Source of the DNA: Tubulanus polymorphus
Lineage: Eukaryota; Nemertea; Palaeonemertea; Tubulaniformes; Tubulanidae
Direction of reading: 5' to 3'
DNA: 64,000 nucleotides
Assembly (NCBI RefSeq): GCF_964204645.1
Contig: NC_134025.1
Span: 27,372,001 to 27,436,000 of the forward strand
A program made the position numbers and the translations under genes. Under the pieces are notes generated by a model. That model worked only from the letters and a program-made list of their open reading frames with translations. It had not been told where the DNA came from and made no database searches. Below, piece after piece: positions 24,501 through 35,249 of the stretch (positions within the stretch are counted from its first letter, which is position 1; every line of letters begins with the position of its first letter).

Positions 24501-27500
24501 CATTTCTGAGCTTCCTTGCTGAAATTGTCATCGCACAGAGGCAATTTTAAATCCAAGCTCAAAACCCATTTGTTCATCAAAGCTTTCATATGGATTTTAC
24601 ACTGAATTATTAATATCGGTGTGAATAATCATCAATCGTCAATTCATCAAAGGCATGAGACAATAAAACACTAACCCGTATCTTTCAAATTGATAATCAA
24701 AAGTGATTTCTTCTCCCTTGTTCACTTCGTGTTTCGTGAAGAATCCTATACGCAGCTGACCTCCGACACTCCACTAAAAATACAAAACAAAATCATTTTT
24801 TGATTTCCAGGTAAGTAGCCACCCTTCAATATCACAAATAATGGTTGAACATCACGAAAACTACCTTTTGAGTTTCGCTATTCGGGTCGCAGCTGTGGTT
24901 TATAAATCGCGATACGCTGCCTTTACGGGTTGCGTCGATCACTTCATCCGCGTTCAAAGCCATGAAATAGTGATGTTCCTGGTTTTCCTGATCGTATTCA
25001 TCGGTACGACGCTTGAACTCACGATAATCGCAAACTTCGCCCACGTACTCCATTATAAACGTGCCACTTATGAAAAAGATAAATGCGCATAATGATATGG
25101 GATTCTGGCAACGTTACAGTGGCAAGTGAAATTTGACTAGGTTCACTAGCGTACAGTAGGACGTTAACACTGGATTTCTTCTTATTCTCGATTTCTATGA
25201 ATGCTGTACGAAAATCGTGCCACATATGTACTTATTAATCCGAGTTAACCTAGATGCACGACCTGCCTAATTCTATGTTTGAGGGGTGAAATAGATGTCT
25301 CGCCACGTTGAGGCAGAAACCTTGGAATCCTCAATTATTCTAGCATTTTCAAGTTTAAAGTAGATTAAAAGGTAAGTCAAATCTATTTTATGCTAAGCTG
25401 AAAATGCAATTTCAATATGTATAGTAAGACACAGTGTACTCTCTGCTTGCCAAGGAGTCAATTGTTTTAGCCCAGGATTTTCAATGATTTACACTATTAG
25501 TGTAAATCATTGAAAATCCTATTAGTGACTAATAGCAGTTCATATATACAAAGTTAACACATACGGTAATAAATCATCCATTGCCATTAATCCCCATCCT
25601 TTGAAACGAGTTTTAAACGGCTTCACGAATGCATATTCTTTCTGTAAAATAAAAGATGTAAACAATGTAAATCAATTTCTCTGTCATAAGTGTAGCGCAG
25701 GTCTGGCTGAATAAACTTACCTTCTGAAATCTTTTATTGGTACAGTGGTCTCCACAAGGGCAACGTTTACCGCTGAAAATGAAATTGCGGGCCAAATTGA
25801 AGGTGATACATCGTATTAAAAACTGAGAAAACTTCCTCGTTTATATCACCTACCACTCAATCATTAACATTCTGTTTAAGCAATCATCTCCACAAGCTGC
25901 AAAACCCATATCACGATCTTCACGACAAGTCGTACAATCACAGATCATACGTCGTGCTTCCTTCTTAGCTTTACTCAAATTTTTCCTAAAATGCAAAAAA
26001 TTTGAAGATTGAGATAGGAAGTTGGATTTGAAGTCAATATACTGACAGTAAGTAAACACAGAAAAAAGTCGCATTTTCAAGTGAGTAAATGAATTTATTG
26101 CTGCAAGTGTTTTCATTAATGTTGTTTCTGAAAAATTTTGAGGCAATAAATTTATTCACTCAGATTCTACAGATCTGAACTCACCAGATCTGAAGACTCA
26201 CCTTTCAGCTAAGTATATGTTATCAGACATTTCTAAATAAGTGGGTGGAGTATCATCAATATGTTCGATAGCGTTTTCCTCCCCGACTTCTCCTTCTTCC
26301 TCAGCTGGTGGAGGTGGTGGGGGCGGAGGCTCATCCTCATTATCTGCCTCTGGTGGAGGTGATGGTGGCGGAGGTGGCAAATCATAATCATCGTCATCAT
26401 TGCCATCATCGGTACCAAGCATAGCGATCATGTCTTCATCGGGGAGTGGCTCCTGTTTTTCGAACGTAATAACCGTCGGTTCGTCGAACTGTACAGTTTT
26501 TTTCGTGTCGGTCTCTCCGAATAAGCTGCCAGGATTCTTCAAGATGGAGCCGTTAGACAACGTGTCTAGCGATGGTGGATCTCTTTTCAAAGCCAAACTT
26601 TCCGTAATGAGTCGTTCATGTCTTTCATTCTCTTCATCGTTATCTGTATGGAGTAATGGCGGTGTCGGTGGTTTAGCTATACCGACAGCCCCCATTGTTT
26701 CCTGTGAAGTGGTTTCCGCTTTTTCGGCCTCTAATTCACTAAATCGACGCCATCGAGATTTCACCTTCTCTGGCCGCGACGGGGACGCTGTAACTTGTGG
26801 CGGGTTTTGAGTATTCGAAACATTTGCAGATTCGATTTTCTGGGCTAAAATATTTTGACGTTCACGCATTTTTTCTTCATGTTTCTCTTTTTCCTTTTGC
26901 TCTTCCAATACCTTTATACGTCCACTACGTCTGCGGGTAGGTGTATCTGGTTCATTGGAACCAATTTCATCCGTATTGGTCTCACTAGCTTCAGCGGTGG
27001 TTGCACCGATAACAGTACTGTCGATTATTGGCTGTTGGATGTCTGGAGACTGAGGTAACTCTGGACCCCAACGTGAACGCTTCCTACGAATTGGAGGTGG
27101 CTTTTCGGGGTCAGGTTCAACGAGTATCTCTGTGATTGCTTTCATCCAGTGACGTTCAGCTCCTCCAGGTGAAGGCATTATGATTGTTGGATTTAGTTCC
27201 GATATTGATTCCTGTTGAGGAAATAAATTACCGGCAACTGATAATTCAGTTATTCTTTGCTTAATGAGAGCAGAAGAAACATCTGGTTGGATGTTGATAG
27301 AGTCGGGTAACTTCTTTATCTCATCTTTGAAAGGTGTAGGCCGAGGTAGTGTAGGCACATTATCAATGTTAGCAGACACAAAAATCTCGTTTGGAGTCAC
27401 CACTCCTGATACTGATAATGGCTGAGGCGTCTGAACATCAGGGTCTTGTGTTACCACTGCAGTACCAGTAGATATAGTTGATTTATTCCTGAAAGGCTCT

Positions 27501-30500
27501 GGAAATTTATCCGCCACGTCGGGTAATGGAATACTTGGTGGAAGAACCAAATTCTGACTGGATAATACTCTTGATTCTGGCAACGCAACCATTTCCAATG
27601 CTGAATGAGGTGCTGACAATGGCTGTTGAACAACACTGGATGCTGGCGCAATGATGGATGTTGGTAGAACAATCTCTGCTGTCAGCAATTGAGGCTGGGC
27701 TTGCGGAATTGTTGACACTGCAGGTAATGCTGCACCAGATGGAGTTGAGGTATCTGATGGCCCTGGTGGCGGTGGTGGAGGTGGAACACAAACTAGGTTT
27801 GGTAACTGAATTTCGGCAGTTGTAGATGTTTGTTTGGATATATCACCGCTATCTTTACTGTCAGCTCCATCAACAGCAGGATTTGGTAGTTGGATATTGT
27901 ATGTCCCAGGTGGAGGAGGCTCAATATCTTTGGAGATTACCTCCGGTACAAGTGTTACTTCATCCTCATCATCAGATACCTCCATATCTTTGACTTCAGT
28001 ATCATCTTGATTTAAGGCTTCGGTTTGAACCTCTAAGGCATCGGTTTGAACATCCAAAGGCATTGCAGACGGTAATGGAATATTAGGCAGACCAGTGTCC
28101 ATAGGAGAGTCAATGCTATCATCATCAGGACCAACCTCAACAATATCATCATTGCCACAAGTCTGTTTATCAAACCAACTAGCTTTTGGACTATCAGCGC
28201 TGAGGAAAACATTGCGAATATTAACTGACTGGCGTTTTGATTCATTGTGCATTTTCGGATATTGTTCCATTTCAGTTGCAATGCCTAATGGCTCAACATT
28301 CAGTACATTACTTTTCAATTCTATTGAGTGTAGATTTTTTTCACTACTGTTGTTATCATCTTTTTGTACCTGATCATATTTCTCCTCTGGTATACTGGTC
28401 TCTGTGATTATCTCAGCTGGGAGTTTATCAACGATAGTTTTCTGTCCTTCTGTTTCCTCGACATGACCTCTATTCATGTCAGACAGCTCAGTATGAGCTT
28501 TTCCAATTTGAGGTTCATCCATTGAAGTAATCTCAGATTTTCTTTCATCCACAACCAATTCACGCCGTCTTCTACTATGTTCCCCATATCGAGAGTATCT
28601 TCTCCTTTCCCATTCCTCAGGAGAATCACGCCTTCGATACCTTCTCCTATCCCATTCTTCAGGGGAATCACGCCAACGATGTCTTCTCATTTCATGTTCT
28701 TCTAGTGACTCATACTTTGAATGCCTTTTTTCTTTATCTTCTGGTGTATATCTTGAGTGACGTCGGTCTCTCTCTTCAGGTGAGTCATGTCTCGATTGCC
28801 GCTTCTTTTCTCGTTCTTCAGAAGAATCATACCTAGAATGCCTTTTTTCCTTATTTTCAGGTGTACTAAACCTTGAATGCCTTCTTTCTCTGTCTTCAGG
28901 TGATTCGTGTCTTGATTGCCTTTTCTTTTCTCGTTCTTCAGGAGATTCATACCTTGAATGCCTTTTTTCCTTATCTTCAGGTGTACTAAACTCTGAATGC
29001 CTTTTATCTCTTTCTTCAGGTGAGTCAAACCTTGCTAACCTCTTCTTTTCTCGTTCTTCAGGTGTATTATACCTTGAATGCCTTTTATCTTTTCCTTCAG
29101 GTGAGTCATACCTTGTTTGCCTTTTCTTTTCTTGTTCTTCTTCAGGTGAATCAAACTTTGAATGCTTTTTTTCCTTATCTTCAGGTGTATTAAGCCTAGG
29201 AGGCCTTTTTTCTCTTTCTTCAGGTGAGCCGAATCTATAGTGTCTTTTCTTATCTCTTTCTTCAGATGAATCATATTTAGAATGTCTTTTTCTGTCTTGT
29301 TCATCAGTATCATATCTTGAATATCGTTTCTTATCTCTTTCCTCAGATGATTCTTGATGAGATCTTTTCTTTACATCATAACCATCCATTAGTTTTTTAG
29401 GATGTGTAGACTGTTCATCAGACTCCTCATATTTATGATGTCTGTGGTGTTTAGTCCTTTCACGTTCATCTGAGGAGGCATGCTTGGTCGAATGATTTTT
29501 CTTCTCGGGCGAATGCATTTTCAAATCTTTCTCTTCAGATGAGTCATAATGAGAATGCTTCTTTTTTGGCTTCTCTGGTGGTGATGGATCAAGTCTATCG
29601 GTATCCTGATCATCAGAGATTTCGTGTCTTTTCTTTTTCTCATGATGTGGAAAGTCATAGTGATTAAAACTTTTTGGTTTATCTGAATCTTTCGCCAACT
29701 CGATATCATCATATGAATTGCGTTGAGAATGTTTTTTCTCTTTTTGTTCTTCAGAGGAATCATAGTGGGAATGTTTGTTTTTCTCCTTTTGTTTTAAACC
29801 TGTCTCATGTTGTCTGTTATATCTCCTTGATTTTGGATCCTCGTCATCTGAGCATTTTTCTGAATCTTTTTCATTCAGTGTCTCTTTTTTAATCAATGAT
29901 TCCACTGAATCTTCCCTTCCTTTAAAATCCTTTTCTTTAGAGATAGAACTATTATTCACTTCAAGTTGACTATGTTTTTTAACTGGATCTCCAAACTCGA
30001 TGTACTTTGGCAAATTGACAATTATCTCATCGTCTTCCTCATCCTCATCATCTGCTAGATTTTCTTTTTGAGGCGATTCAGACTTTTCAGGACTAGACGG
30101 AGATTTCACACTTTTCTTTCCGAAACATTCAACCTGATGATGATGATCAGGATTGGACTCTTTATTCGAATGTTTCGAATAACGCTCTGGTGACTCGTAG
30201 TGCCGAGTACGTCTCCTCTCAAAACAATGAGTTTCTTCTTCATCTAATTCTACAGATTCATGATGACCTTTTCTAACTTCCTCTCTTTCGAGATTTCTTC
30301 GCTTGTGACTAGATTTTTCTGAATGTTCATGTCTTTTACGATCTGTAAGTGTTATTTCAGGAGAGTCTGCAACCCTGTGGCTTGAAGACGTTTTCTGAGC
30401 CGTTGATTGATGTCTATCATGGTACCACTTGTCAGATGTGTCACATCTATGTAATTTTATTTCTGGATTTATATATGTTGTCTTAAATTTCTCAAAGTTG

Positions 30501-33500
30501 ACATCGATGAGTTCATGATGTTTCCTCGTCTGGTTTCGAGTTTTTGGTGGTGTTGCTTCATCATAATCGGCTTCATCTTCATCAGTGTCTTTAACTTTAC
30601 CGGTTCTTTCAATTTCTATTTTTTGTTCCCAACTTGATTGACCAGTGCCATCTGTAGAATTTGATCGCCTTTTCCGTCGAGTATGGATGATATCTTTAGG
30701 TTTATCATTAGAACTAGACCTGCGAGTGATTCTTCGAGCTGGAGTGTGATGTTGATCAGTTTCATTCTTATCAATTGGCTCTTGTTCCGCATCTTGACTA
30801 ATTTTTTCATCATCATCCTTCCCGGATTTCTCGTTTCTTGATGTCGACTTACTGGCACTTCTACTTTCACTTAAAGACAATTGTTTTTCATTTTCAAAAC
30901 CATGACTGGATCTCGTAGTTCTCCGAGGTGGGGTCTTTGAATCATCGCCAAATACAGAACTTACACTTGCACCCATTTCTTCATCATCAAATGGCAATGG
31001 ACGTCTATAGATTTTCTTCCCTTTCGGAACTATGGTAAATCCAATTTTTGATGGAGGTTTTACAGTTTCTTCATTAGTGGTTGTTAATTCTTCCGTAACA
31101 GATTCCTGAGTTGAATGTGTCCTTGTCTTATCCGGTATCTGAGATATCTTAGTGTCCTCATGATGCACAACTGGCTTTGATTCATCAGACGAATCAATAT
31201 CCATTGGAACAGGGTCTGTAATTATATCCTCAGGGTCCACATGTTTCTCTTCTCGCGGTATTTTTGAAGAATCGGGTTGTTTCGCGTTAGCATCTCGGGA
31301 TGGAGGTATTGGGATGGAGCTAATATCTATTTCCATTTTAATATCATCCGACTTCCTTTTTACGGAGTCCTTGCTATATTTTTCGGGTGAATCAGCTCTT
31401 TTTCGATATGGACTAACAGTGCGTCGACGCAATTTTCGATCTCGAGTATCATCAATTTCATCTCGATGATCTCTGTATCTGTATCGTCCGTATCGATCTC
31501 TTTCATCGTAACTGTATCTATCACGATGGTAATCAGTTCGTCTATCAGATCGAGACCGATATCCTCCACTCCTGTAATCGCGACCAGGCTTTTTCTCATA
31601 ATCTTCTTCATTTCTACCCCGATGACGGGCTTCTCTAAATGAAGCTTCCTTTTTCTCGTCAGATTCAGTTTTTTCATCAGCTGCCTCTTGAATACGAGTT
31701 TCGGAGCGATTTTCATCTTTTTGACGATCATGAGAACGGGTCCTGCGTTTAGATGAACTATCTTCATATTTGCTAGAGGTTTCTTTAGTATCTTCATTTT
31801 CATCAGGTCTATTTTTTTGAGAACGATCGGTCGATCTTGTTCGTCTCGGCGAAGTCTCTGTCATTTCTGATTGAACATCTTTAGACTTGTAAATGGTTTT
31901 TGCCTCTTCCCCATCTTCTCTTAATTGCGTCATACTCTGATCAGAAGATGATTTCTCTTCTGTATCTAGACTATTCCGCCTATGTCGACTTGATCTACGC
32001 AGCTGCAGCTTTGAATCCTCTTCACTCTTATCATCTTCATTATCATCTCCTTTTTTGTCCAAAAACTCAGTCACATTTTTCTCTTCTTTCAGTTTTTCAA
32101 GAGAATGATCTATCGATTTTGGTTCTTTAGGAAGAAGAGATTCTTTTGTTTCCTGTCGTTCCTCCTCATCATCATCATCGTCTGCATTTTTCATCATTCT
32201 CGTGCGAATACGTGGCTTAATCTGAAATGATATCTTACTAGAATGATCTTCACTTTCATCTGCCTTATCTTTTTTCTTGCGCGTTTTTGCCATGTCAAAA
32301 ACTGATGCCAACGAGATCACTGGTGCTTTGTCTGTAGTATTCAAATCAACTTCCCTGTGAAAAGGAAAACAATAACAAAGCATAAATGGTAGAAACAAGG
32401 AACTGTCATTGCTTATCTTAAGCATAATAATATTCTATTAAAAACAGTAGAATTCTGAATTCAGTAGAATGTGGTTATTTGTAGAGATTGAAGACCTATC
32501 TATGTGCAACTCAGATGCGATATAGATAAAAGATAAGTAAATCAATTTATTTGCCATCCAATGCTTGTATACAGATTGATGCGTGATTGAGGAAATCAAT
32601 AAAAAGAACTAGGTAGATAGTTAGTTTCCTTTCATGGAATACTTGATTATTCTCTTTTCTTGCATTTATTCATGTTTCCACTGATTATATCAATATCTGA
32701 ATTTCTTCAATAGATTGTGCTTCAACAACTCATCATAGATATCCTACTGATAATAGCATTAATCCAGACAATCCACTATTTCTACCTTATTATGTTATGA
32801 CGCTGATCGTGCATACAGCTCTCAGTGAAGCCATTCTGCACTGAATGAGTCAAACCCGCCATATTGGATTTGAATACACATGGAGAAGAAACAAATAATG
32901 GCTTCTACAAGCATAAAACATCACGGGGATTTGGCCACTGTATTATTTACCAATGAAAGTAGCTGGGCTTTAAACACATATACATGGATATATCAAAGCT
33001 TAGATGATGAGTGATCTATAGAGAATACATGAACATATACTTCGTGTAACAGTATATCTGCAATACATTAGCTAGTATAACAACAACACTGAATTCAGGT
33101 CGCTGCCTTTCATATTGGAAAGAATACCTTTCGAATTAAGAGTAATATTGTTATACATTGAATCTGTTGACCTTGATAAATAATTTCAACTAAAAAAGCT
33201 GAATTCATCGAAATCTGATATGCATACAACGCAATTACGGTATGCCTAGACCTTGATATGAATCAGTTTGTTCTACCATAACTCAAACACATACAGCGAG
33301 ATGAAAATTGTGTTTTTGAACATGCAACATTGGTGAATCAACCCTATACACAATAACCAGATTTACAATTCTAAGATCTAATATCTAAATTAACTAATAA
33401 TAATGACAAACAAAAGATTAGGTCTGGCAATTCTTATTTCGTAAAGACAATGATAAACAACGATAAAAAAGCTTATCATATACCATACATAGCAATCTCA

Positions 33501-33560
33501 GTAGAATCAATCTATGCTGCATACTTACTCTGTTGGTTCAGCTGGATCATACTCCATCAT
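17445..33560 (-). CDS. SETD2: SETD2, histone H3 lysine-36 methyltransferase
   Basis: Coding exons in transcript order: 33560-33529, 32354-26202, 25985-25854, 25772-25721, 25641-25565, 25066-24865, 24773-24676, 24518-24347, 24258-24016, 23547-23077, 22347-22284, 20384-20244, 20171-20039, 19638-19337, 19254-19061, 18880-18629, 18547-18390, 18308-18230, 18148-18068, 17801-17700, 17609-17445; about 3100 aa. Order: a disordered charged tail of about 2050 residues, AWS, SET, post-SET, a helical middle region, a Pro/Gln-rich linker, WW, and an SRI domain. By family it trimethylates H3K36 in the nucleus and binds the phosphorylated RNA polymerase II tail through SRI. The start is chosen because [10 protein letters not shown] matches the vertebrate SETD2 N-terminus; the frame upstream is open without a Met back to a TGA. 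Oddities: a GTCAGT donor and a pyrimidine-poor acceptor around the 19638-20039 intron. Confidence 0.97.
20385..22283 (-). other. SETD2 intron between exons 11 and 12
   Basis: This 1.9-kb intron is bounded by a GTAAGT donor and a TTCATAG acceptor. I see no embedded gene, RNA or clear mobile element. The flanking exons join in phase 1. Confidence 0.6.
22907..22985. repeat. Diverged copy of the SETD2-intron repeat family
   Basis: A weaker match to the copies at 23686 and 25274 shares AGGGGTGAAATAG, then CAGAAACCATGGATTCCT and a T-rich tail. It appears truncated and more diverged. Membership is probable, not certain. Confidence 0.5.
23686..23876. repeat. Dispersed intronic repeat, copy 1
   Basis: This roughly 190-bp segment lies in the SETD2 intron between exons 9 and 10. 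It aligns nearly end to end with 25274-25466 in the same orientation (start CTATGTTTGAGGGGTGAAAT, end CAAGGAGTCAATTG), with scattered substitutions and small indels. I see no coding capacity and no terminal inverted repeat. It is probably a short non-autonomous element or an intronic segmental copy. Confidence 0.75.
25274..25466. repeat. Dispersed intronic repeat, copy 2
   Basis: This is the second near-full copy, in the SETD2 intron between the two SET exons. It is followed 7 bases later by a perfect 23-bp hairpin that copy 1 lacks. The same orientation in two introns of one gene suggests either a common element or local duplication. Confidence 0.75.
25474..25520. repeat. Perfect 23-bp inverted repeat with one-base centre
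   Basis: The arm at 25474-25496 is the exact reverse complement of 25498-25520, with a single T between. It lies in a SETD2 intron, directly after repeat copy 2. Transcribed from either strand it would form a very stable hairpin or cruciform. At 47 bases it is too short and loop-free for a standard miRNA precursor. Confidence 0.85.
26202..32354 (-). other. SETD2: Giant SETD2 exon 2 encoding the disordered N-terminal tail
   Basis: One 6153-nt exon encodes residues about 11-2062. It is extremely rich in K, R, E, D and S. It contains RE/RD-type stretches, a tandem 14-residue repeat (about residues 1009-1275), basic-Trp motifs near its end, and two acidic/polyproline blocks just before AWS. Vertebrate SETD2 also encodes most of its N-terminal tail in one very large exon, so the architecture is conserved although the sequence is not. 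The exon begins after TTTTCACAG. A longer reading frame runs on upstream but is intronic. Confidence 0.9.
28563..29360 (-). repeat. SETD2: Tandem ~42-bp coding repeat in SETD2 ([14 protein letters not shown] type)
   Basis: About 18-20 degenerate copies of a roughly 14-residue unit run through residues about 1009-1275. Units read approximately [YF]-[DEN]-[ST]-P-E-[ED]-[RK]-[ED]-K-[KR]-R-H-S-R, often alternating DSPEER and STPEDK forms. The 42-bp DNA period also keeps the shadow frames open. Each unit carries an S/T-P site next to acidic and basic blocks, so heavy proline-directed phosphorylation is plausible (inference). Confidence 0.85.
32355..33528 (-). other. SETD2 intron 1
   Basis: This 1.2-kb intron lies between the tiny first coding exon and the giant exon 2. 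It has a GTAAGT donor and a CCTTTTCACAG acceptor. No embedded feature is supported. Confidence 0.7.
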
Positions 33561-35249
33561 TCGCGAGGTTTCTGATACTACAATAAAGCCTACGCAATCT
33601 TCATCAGTTTCCAATTCCTTTGATACGAGTCAGTCAAACAATACCATACTCTTATCTATTACGTATTAAACCGACGATGAATTTCCGTCTGCTTCGCTGA
33701 AGTGGAAAAAAGATATACTCGATTTAAAACCGATCATTGAAAACCTCTAATCTAAGGATGGGAAACATATGTTTAAAATTGATGGGTGGATAAAACCTCA
33801 AGTAAAGGCAAATGCTAGTTTATTGTGAAAAATTTGAAATCTTTTAATTACTTATTGGTATCCAAAATCATAGGCCTATATGCATGTACGATAATATTTG
33901 ATCATGTGGATAACATAAGCAAAGTAAAAGGCATTAAATCCTGCCAGAAATTAATTCAGTTATTCTCAAACATTGAATAGCTTATTTTCCTAAGATAACG
34001 TTAAGATTAATACGAAAAATTCAAAGGCTTCAGTACTTCAGCTCCATCCTAGCTAAAACCAACATTTCTGTTTTAAATTCAAAGCCTGTAACCTATCAGC
34101 CTATCTGTAGATTCCTCTCGGATTTCCTTCTAGTAAAACTCGAAAGGTCTTCAGTTCAATACATATGAAGAAACTAATGGCACTAATAGGCCTAATTGTT
34201 TTAACAGGAAATTTGGGGAGATAGGCTACTCGGTAATTCTGGACAAGAATTATATTGCTTAAGTGGAAGATTACTTCTGATCAAAGGACAACATCAGGCA
34301 TGTTGGAAGCAATTTTTCATTACCACAGCCAAATGCTGATTTTTGAAAAGTTCTATTATGTTGCTGCAGCGAATTTACTTCAATTTCTTTAAAAACATGG
34401 TATTCAAAAAAAAAACGTCATTCAGTAAATTATTGCTGGTGCTTTCGTCGCTGCACTTCCAATGCCACTGGAACATTCCTACCCACCCCTCTAATAAAAA
34501 AAACCTAAAAACTAATTATCCGATGATGACGATTGGATTGATGATGAAACTTGCCTTTTTTTGGCACTATCCATTATTGTCAGAGTCAGGGTTATGGTTA
34601 GGTTACTAAGAGACACATGCTGTGCAATCGCTCAGTATAGTAAAAGATACACATATCCGTTTATATCTACGGTATTACTGATGAGCTGAGTTAACTAACT
34701 GAATACGCGGGACTACAACTAAACGAAGGGAGCCCTGGCAAGTGAGTATTTTGTGCTCGTGCAGTCGATGGAGCTTCATTTCGAACTTAAAGGCACCTAA
34801 AACGATCATTTAAACCATGCTAACAAATATAATTTTAAGCGAGTGAACATACCGAAAACATCGACGAGTGAAACGGTTACTTTAACTAGAATACTGCAAT
34901 TTAGAGCGTTTCTTTTCCGTGGATTGGGTCGCCTCCGCCATTATTGACAGCATCCGGGAACTCGAGATTATTTTACTAATTTGTTTTCTAAATTTCATTT
35001 TATCAATTTTAACGCCATGGTCATGAAGTTTCGTGTAAATTAGAAATGAGATATCGATATTTCTGTCAAAATGAATGTATAAATACGAGAGGGAGTTCAG
35101 GAATGATTCATATGCAAATTAGTATTAACCGCCGCCATATTGTGTGGAAAAGTTGACGCTTCTGAAACTAAAACTGCGCAATTCTTCAATCCAGATTCAT
35201 CTGCTTTCAAATAATTACCGAGTGCGTTTAGTATTCTTCAAGCAACTTT
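33561..35249. promoter_or_regulatory. Shared upstream region of SETD2 and EIF1 (head-to-head)
   Basis: The 1.7 kb between the two start codons must contain the 5' UTRs and promoters of both genes. The SETD2 side continues open without a Met to a TGA about 90 bases upstream. The EIF1 side carries octamer and YY1-like motifs close to its start. I see no other gene. Whether this is one bidirectional promoter or two separate ones cannot be told from sequence. Confidence 0.5.
35112..35142 (+). promoter_or_regulatory. Octamer plus YY1-like motif upstream of EIF1
   Basis: ATGCAAAT (35112-35119, POU octamer) is followed by GCCGCCATATTG (35131-35142, YY1-type) about 110 bases before the EIF1 start codon. 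A second CCGCCATTATTG lies at 34935. YY1-type sites close to transcription starts are well known in translation-factor genes. Function here is inferred from motif and position. Confidence 0.4.

Larger units (their letters stand above)
24347..25985 (-). other. SETD2: AWS-SET-post-SET catalytic module of SETD2
   Basis: Six exons encode the catalytic module. AWS (about 2075-2124) has the cysteine pattern ICDC...[14 protein letters not shown]...[12 protein letters not shown] (about 2125-2250) shows GWGLMA, EYVGEV, YFMAL, the cofactor motif NHSCDPN and the substrate-channel motif FDYQFERYG. Post-SET shows [10 protein letters not shown]. All expected zinc and cofactor residues are visible, so the enzyme should be active. 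The post-SET exon starts at CAAGGAAGC after TTTCAG, which restores YGKEAQK; the reading frame upstream of that point is intronic. Confidence 0.95.

Noticed and set aside
24519-24589. In-frame sequence upstream of KEAQKCYC in the SETD2 post-SET exon
   Set aside because: Splicing at TTTCAG|CAAGG restores the conserved QFERYGKEAQKC; the extra sequence has no counterpart in the family.
25474-25520. The perfect hairpin as a miRNA precursor
   Set aside because: The stem is only 23 bp with a one-base loop, unlike a Drosha/Dicer substrate.
26400-26810. Open frames on + opposite SETD2, and overlapping frames at 28700-29760
   Set aside because: They are shadows of the SETD2 coding strand caused by its biased codons and the 42-bp repeat period.
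32355-32425. Upstream extension of the giant SETD2 frame (starting MLKISNDSS)
   Set aside because: A clear TTTTCACAG acceptor at the exon edge and a matching phase-2 donor at 33529 with the conserved YDPxxPT N-terminus show this part is intronic.
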